From Oscillospiraceae bacterium (GTDB lineage: Bacteria; Bacillota; Clostridia; Saccharofermentanales; Fastidiosipilaceae): 32,031 bases of DNA. This document shows positions 29,023-32,031 of the stretch, one piece after another. Made by a program: the position numbers and the translations under genes. Under the pieces are notes generated by a model. That model searched no databases. It was given only the letters and a program-made list of their open reading frames with translations, and was not told where the DNA came from. The stretch spans positions 1 to 32,031 of the forward strand of contig JAQWFM010000027.1 of the NCBI GenBank assembly GCA_028704415.1, given 5' to 3'. Position 1 is the stretch's first letter, and every line of letters starts with the position of its first letter.

Positions 29023-30363
29023 ATGCATAAATTTTCAAAATCATATGTCCCAGCGTGGCGCACCGCGCTGCTTTCTGTCTGCCTGACAGTCGCCCTAAGT
29101 TCCTGCGGTATGCTAAGTACAACCACCCCCACTGCTTCTGATGCGGCACAGCCGGAAACCACCGCCACCAGCGAACAGACGCGCTCAGCTGATTCTTCGT
29201 CCGGGCTGACCAGTGCAGCCAGCACTGAGGGGCAGACGGAAAGCCCGGACGGGGCCGGTGAAACTGCTTCCGGCTCTGCGGAGGCCGGTCAAACTGAAAG
29301 CCAGAATACAACCGCCAGCGCCGGCAATACTCAGACCGCCGGCAAGCTGGCTTATTCATTTAGCCAGGCTACCCTGCCGGACAGCAGTCTGGCTACTACC
29401 ACGGATGATAATAACTGGGAACGCTGGCCTGGTACCAGTAGCCTGGAGCAATCAATCACGGTTGATCTTAGTGCATATAAAGGCTCGCAACAAAACACCC
29501 AGGCCCTTCAGGGCATCACCGTAATTGTGGATCCCGGTCATGGTCTGAGTGATCCGGGCGCCGTAACCACAGACAGCGCCGGCAATCAAATCCGGGAAGC
29601 AGATATTACGTTACCAATTGGGTTAGCGCTGAAAGACAAATTGGAGGCTTTAGACGCTACGGTCGTGATGACTCGCACCACCGACAGTTGGGTATCACTT
29701 TACAGCAGAGTCGCTATTGCCGGAAATACCGTGCTGGATTTTTGGGAACAGGTGCTTACGCAAAATGGTCAGAGCACAGACTGGACACAGAGTCTCCGCG
29801 GAGATTTGCAGACGATGCTGGATATAAACGATGATGACGCCGCCAGCGGCGGCCGGGGTATCTGTCAGGGCATAGGCGCGACCGCTGATTTGAGGAACCT
29901 GCTGGATGCCGAGCGGGAAACATCCCAGATAATATATATATCTGTCCACGCTAACACCAGTGATTCGGATACGACCGCCCATGGACTACAAACCTACATC
30001 TCCACCAATGACAGCGTCTACGCTTCAGAGAGCGAAGCCTTTGGCGAAGAGTCAGTCGATGCTGAATATCTGCCCGTAAATCCCAATTATCGAAATTATA
30101 ATGACGCTGACAGAACCAGACTGGCTCAGGCTATCTTTAACGGCGTCACCGGTCAGGTACCGCAGTTGCTAAATGCCGCGGGTCAGGCAATTTATACCGG
30201 AAATTATGCTTTTCTGCGTGAGATTAATCTGACCAGTGTGTTGGTTGAAACCGGCTTCATAAGCAATGCGGAGGATCTGGCGGTACTGACTGACGCAACC
30301 TCCCAGCAGCAGATTGCGCAGGGTATAGCCGACGGCGTCTATACTTATTTTTGCCAAAACTGA
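29023..30363 (+). CDS. N-acetylmuramoyl-L-alanine amidase lipoprotein (Amidase_3)
   Basis: A 446-residue exported lipoprotein. The signal peptide ends in the lipobox LSSC with Cys28. A Ser/Thr/Glu-rich linker runs to about residue 110, followed by an unassigned stretch and then the Amidase_3 zinc domain (about 165-446). Zinc and catalytic residues are His in VDPGHG (near 173), Glu in IREADITL (193), His in YISVHANTSDS (near 309) and Glu in LVETGFISN (near 409). It cuts the MurNAc-L-Ala amide bond of peptidoglycan outside the cell. A segment of about 65 residues is inserted between SLYSRVAIAGN and the second histidine strand, where shorter amidases have only a brief loop. AGAGG lies upstream of the ATG. 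Confidence 0.92.
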   Translation: MHKFSKSYVPAWRTALLSVCLTVALSSCGMLSTTTPTASDAAQPETTATSEQTRSADSSSGLTSAASTEGQTESPDGAGETASGSAEAGQTESQNTTASAGNTQTAGKLAYSFSQATLPDSSLATTTDDNNWERWPGTSSLEQSITVDLSAYKGSQQNTQALQGITVIVDPGHGLSDPGAVTTDSAGNQIREADITLPIGLALKDKLEALDATVVMTRTTDSWVSLYSRVAIAGNTVLDFWEQVLTQNGQSTDWTQSLRGDLQTMLDINDDDAASGGRGICQGIGATADLRNLLDAERETSQIIYISVHANTSDSDTTAHGLQTYISTNDSVYASESEAFGEESVDAEYLPVNPNYRNYNDADRTRLAQAIFNGVTGQVPQLLNAAGQAIYTGNYAFLREINLTSVLVETGFISNAEDLAVLTDATSQQQIAQGIADGVYTYFCQN

Positions 30364-30424
30364 GTCGTAAAGCCGTTAAGCTCCCCCGGATCAGACTGAG
30401 GGCGGCGGCTTGGGACCGGATCCA

Positions 30425-30454
30425 TTGTCAGGTCTGCCTGGTTTTGGTTATACT
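30425..30454 (+). promoter_or_regulatory. Promoter of the AI-2E family gene
   Basis: TTGTCA (30425-30430) and TATACT (30449-30454) are separated by 18 bases, about 70 bases upstream of the start codon. Confidence 0.55.
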
Positions 30455-30524
30455 GCAATTATCTGAACCAGCTGACCGGTAAACCGGCCTGACCGCTTTT
30501 GCCACGGAGAAAGTGACCGCGCTT

Positions 30525-31688
30525 ATGGAACTTAACAAACAGAATGTCCGTAAAATCTGCGGCATTATTGCCTTTGCCGTATTGTTGTTCTTGGCTGTGC
30601 AAAATATTAACTACTTACCGCAGGTCATCAACTGGATCAGCAATATCCTTTCGCCCTTGTTTATTGGTGCCGTCATTGCATTTATCCTGAACATCCCGGT
30701 AACAAGCATTCAGCAGCATTTATTTGGTAAACCCTGGAAACGGAATAACAGCTTCAGAATTAAAGCCGGCCGGGGCTTGTCTATCCTCATAACCTATTTA
30801 TTGGTAATTGGCATTTTCATTGCCCTGGGCTTTATTGTCGTACCTGAACTTGTGCGTTCCGTATCTCAATTCGTAGCCTCCATTCCGGATTCGCTGCAGC
30901 AATTGGAGAATTTTCTAAAAGAACAAGGTGGCAAAATCCCTCAGCTGGATGATTTTATTAATAACCTGGATGATTATCTGGCCAAATTTAGTGACACCTT
31001 TATTGACTGGTTAAATAAAACCTACGGCGACATCATTAACACCACGATTCGGCTCTCAGCTAACGTCATCAACAGTCTGACTAACCTGTTTATCGGCCTG
31101 GTCTTTGCCACCTATATCATGGCCAGAAAAGAAAAGCTGGGACAGCAGGTCAGATCTCTGTGTTACGCTTACCTGCCTGAAAAAAAAGTGGATCGTTTTT
31201 TTGAAATTGTCAAACTTTCCGGTAATACTTTTGGCAGTTTCATCACCAGTCAGGTTACCGAAGCAATTATCCTGGGATTTCTGACCTTTGTGACCAACAC
31301 CATTCTCCAGTTCCCCTATGCCCTGACCATATCAGTTGTCATCGGCGTGCTGGCCCTGGTCCCCATCTTTGGCGCAATTATTGGTGCTGCGGTTGGTTTT
31401 GTCCTCATCCTGACACAAGATCCTCTGAAGGCCATTGCATTTTTGATTGTAAACCTGGTGGTCCAGCAACTGGAAAACAATCTGATTTACCCCCGTACGG
31501 TGGGTAAGTCAGTCGGACTGCCTGCCATGTGGGTTTTGGCGGCTACAGTGATTGGCGGGGCTGTTTGGGGAGTGTTCGGGATGCTGTTCATGATCCCGGC
31601 TCTTTCTGTGCTCTACACCTTACTAGGCCGCAAAGTACAGCAAAAGCTAAACAAGCGCAAAATCCCACATTATAAAGTGAAGGACTAG
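30525..31688 (+). CDS. AI-2E family transporter-like membrane protein
   Basis: A 387-residue polytopic protein of the AI-2E (formerly PerM/YdiK/TqsA-like) family. Hydrophobic segments begin at ICGIIAFAVLLFLAVQ and cover the N-terminal third. A polar central region (LEQQGGKIPQLDD-like helices) follows. Four or more helices at the C-terminus carry the family-typical LALVPIFGAIIGAAVGF and NNLIYPRTVGKSVGLPA motifs. Members export small solutes or ions; autoinducer-2 transport is proven for few, so the substrate is unknown. I choose the ATG at 30525 because family members start MELNK; an upstream GTG at 30513 has GGAG only three bases away. Confidence 0.9.
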   Translation: MELNKQNVRKICGIIAFAVLLFLAVQNINYLPQVINWISNILSPLFIGAVIAFILNIPVTSIQQHLFGKPWKRNNSFRIKAGRGLSILITYLLVIGIFIALGFIVVPELVRSVSQFVASIPDSLQQLENFLKEQGGKIPQLDDFINNLDDYLAKFSDTFIDWLNKTYGDIINTTIRLSANVINSLTNLFIGLVFATYIMARKEKLGQQVRSLCYAYLPEKKVDRFFEIVKLSGNTFGSFITSQVTEAIILGFLTFVTNTILQFPYALTISVVIGVLALVPIFGAIIGAAVGFVLILTQDPLKAIAFLIVNLVVQQLENNLIYPRTVGKSVGLPAMWVLAATVIGGAVWGVFGMLFMIPALSVLYTLLGRKVQQKLNKRKIPHYKVKD

Positions 31689-31700
31689 CCACCGCAAAAT

Positions 31701-31725
31701 CAAGCCAAAGCCGCTGCTTGTCTTT
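31701..31725 (+). terminator. Weak terminator candidate after the AI-2E gene
   Basis: CAAGC (31701-31705) and GCTTG (31716-31720) pair around a ten-base loop and are followed by TCTTT. The stem is short and the T-run poor. An imperfect CTTTAG...CTAAAG repeat follows and overlaps the tRNA promoter. Confidence 0.3.
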
Positions 31726-31739
31726 AGTTCAGGTCACTA

Positions 31740-31768
31740 TTGACAGTCAGACCTAAAGCCGCTATTAT
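31740..31768 (+). promoter_or_regulatory. Promoter of tRNA-Ser
   Basis: A perfect TTGACA (31740-31745) and TATTAT (31763-31768) are separated by 17 bases. The tRNA begins 73 bases after the -10, leaving a leader of about 65 bases. Confidence 0.75.
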
Positions 31769-31841
31769 ATTTATGTTTTGAGCCTTGCACCTTGATTATT
31801 TTTATGGGAGACAGGCTCATGCATTCGATCAGCTTTTAGTT

Positions 31842-31933
31842 GGAGAAGTCGCCTAGCTGGTCGAGGGCGCACGACTGGAAATCGTGTAGGCGTCACAAGC
31901 GTCTCGAGGGTTCGAATCCCTCCTTCTCCGCCA
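31842..31933 (+). tRNA. tRNA-Ser (anticodon GGA)
   Basis: A 92-base class II tRNA with encoded CCA. The acceptor stem GGAGAAG pairs with CTTCTCC, and the discriminator base is G. The anticodon stem CACGA/TCGTG encloses CTGGAAA, giving anticodon GGA for TCC and TCT codons. A long variable arm (GGCGTCACAAGCGTC region) is as expected for serine. The T-arm is GAGGG-TTCGAAT-CCCTC. Confidence 0.97.
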
Positions 31934-31943
31934 CAATCTGTCC

Positions 31944-31971
31944 AAAAACCCTCGTTTAACGAGGGTTTTTT
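31944..31971 (+). terminator. Intrinsic terminator of tRNA-Ser
   Basis: AAAAACCCTCG and CGAGGGTTTTTT form a strong stem with a five-base TTTAA loop and a six-T tail. The A-tract on the other side makes it usable in both directions. The remaining 60 bases of the window hold no gene. Confidence 0.92.
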
Positions 31972-32031
31972 GGTATCCTGGCCTCAATTCATCCTTGATT
32001 TTTGTGAATTTCAGGGCGAACGCCCCATTTT

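Noticed and set aside
31722-31758. CTTTAG...CTAAAG inverted repeat overlapping the tRNA-Ser promoter
   Set aside because: The arms are bulged and the repeat has no T-run, so it is not a convincing terminator; an operator on a tRNA promoter seems unlikely.
31990-32031. GGGCG-AA-CGCCC repeat and AATTCA/TGAATT repeat at the right edge
   Set aside because: The loop of the first is too small for a stable terminator and the window ends right after it, so no function can be assigned.

Overview
The window reads as a chromosomal segment of an anaerobic Gram-positive bacterium, most likely a Clostridia-type member of the Bacillota. The grounds are strong AGGAGG-type ribosome binding sites, lipoprotein signal peptides, a BMP-type nucleoside ABC transporter, a DtxR-family regulator, tRNAs with encoded CCA, and a catabolic gene set known from anaerobic gut bacteria. 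This assignment is inference; no rRNA or other phylogenetic marker is present. I see no insertion sequence, phage gene or CRISPR array.

Region 1 (1-11378, all minus strand) is a nearly complete copy of the anaerobic purine/uric acid degradation cluster known from Escherichia coli and gut anaerobes. In transcription order it holds ssnA, ygfK, hyuA, ygeX, ygeY, ygeW, a carbamate kinase (yqeA/arcC type), ridA, and the first 25 codons of an XdhC-like gene cut by the window edge. A good sigma-70 promoter sits upstream of ssnA. Hairpins after ygfK, hyuA and the kinase gene probably divide the cluster into sub-transcripts. A divergent YheO-type PAS/HTH regulator (11779-12444) is the obvious candidate controller.

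Region 2 (12445-14680) is a short patchwork: an AqpZ-like aquaporin (minus), then a nitroreductase and an antibiotic-biosynthesis-monooxygenase-like protein (plus), then tRNA-Ala(CGC) with its own promoter and terminator. The aquaporin/nitroreductase divergent region carries tandem inverted repeats.

Region 3 (14681-24277, minus strand) reads as one uptake-and-salvage operon. Its genes are purine nucleoside phosphorylase, a zinc alcohol dehydrogenase, MtnA, a BMP-family lipoprotein, a double-domain ABC ATPase, two permeases, and an MTA/SAH/5'-deoxyadenosine deaminase-family amidohydrolase. Together they suggest import of purine (5'-deoxy)nucleosides, deamination, phosphorolysis to hypoxanthine plus a (methylthio/deoxy)ribose-1-phosphate, and isomerisation by MtnA. 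The alcohol dehydrogenase may then act on an aldehyde product. The hypoxanthine would feed the purine degradation cluster of region 1.

Region 4 (24278-32031) holds a DtxR-family metalloregulator. Next comes the most striking gene, a ~1020-residue fusion of a MurL-like glycopeptidyl-glutamate epimerase to a MurD ligase, which implies an alternative route for placing D-glutamate in peptidoglycan. It is followed by a MerR-type regulator with a C-terminal membrane anchor, an Amidase_3 cell-wall lipoprotein, an AI-2E family membrane protein, and tRNA-Ser(GGA) with promoter and terminator.
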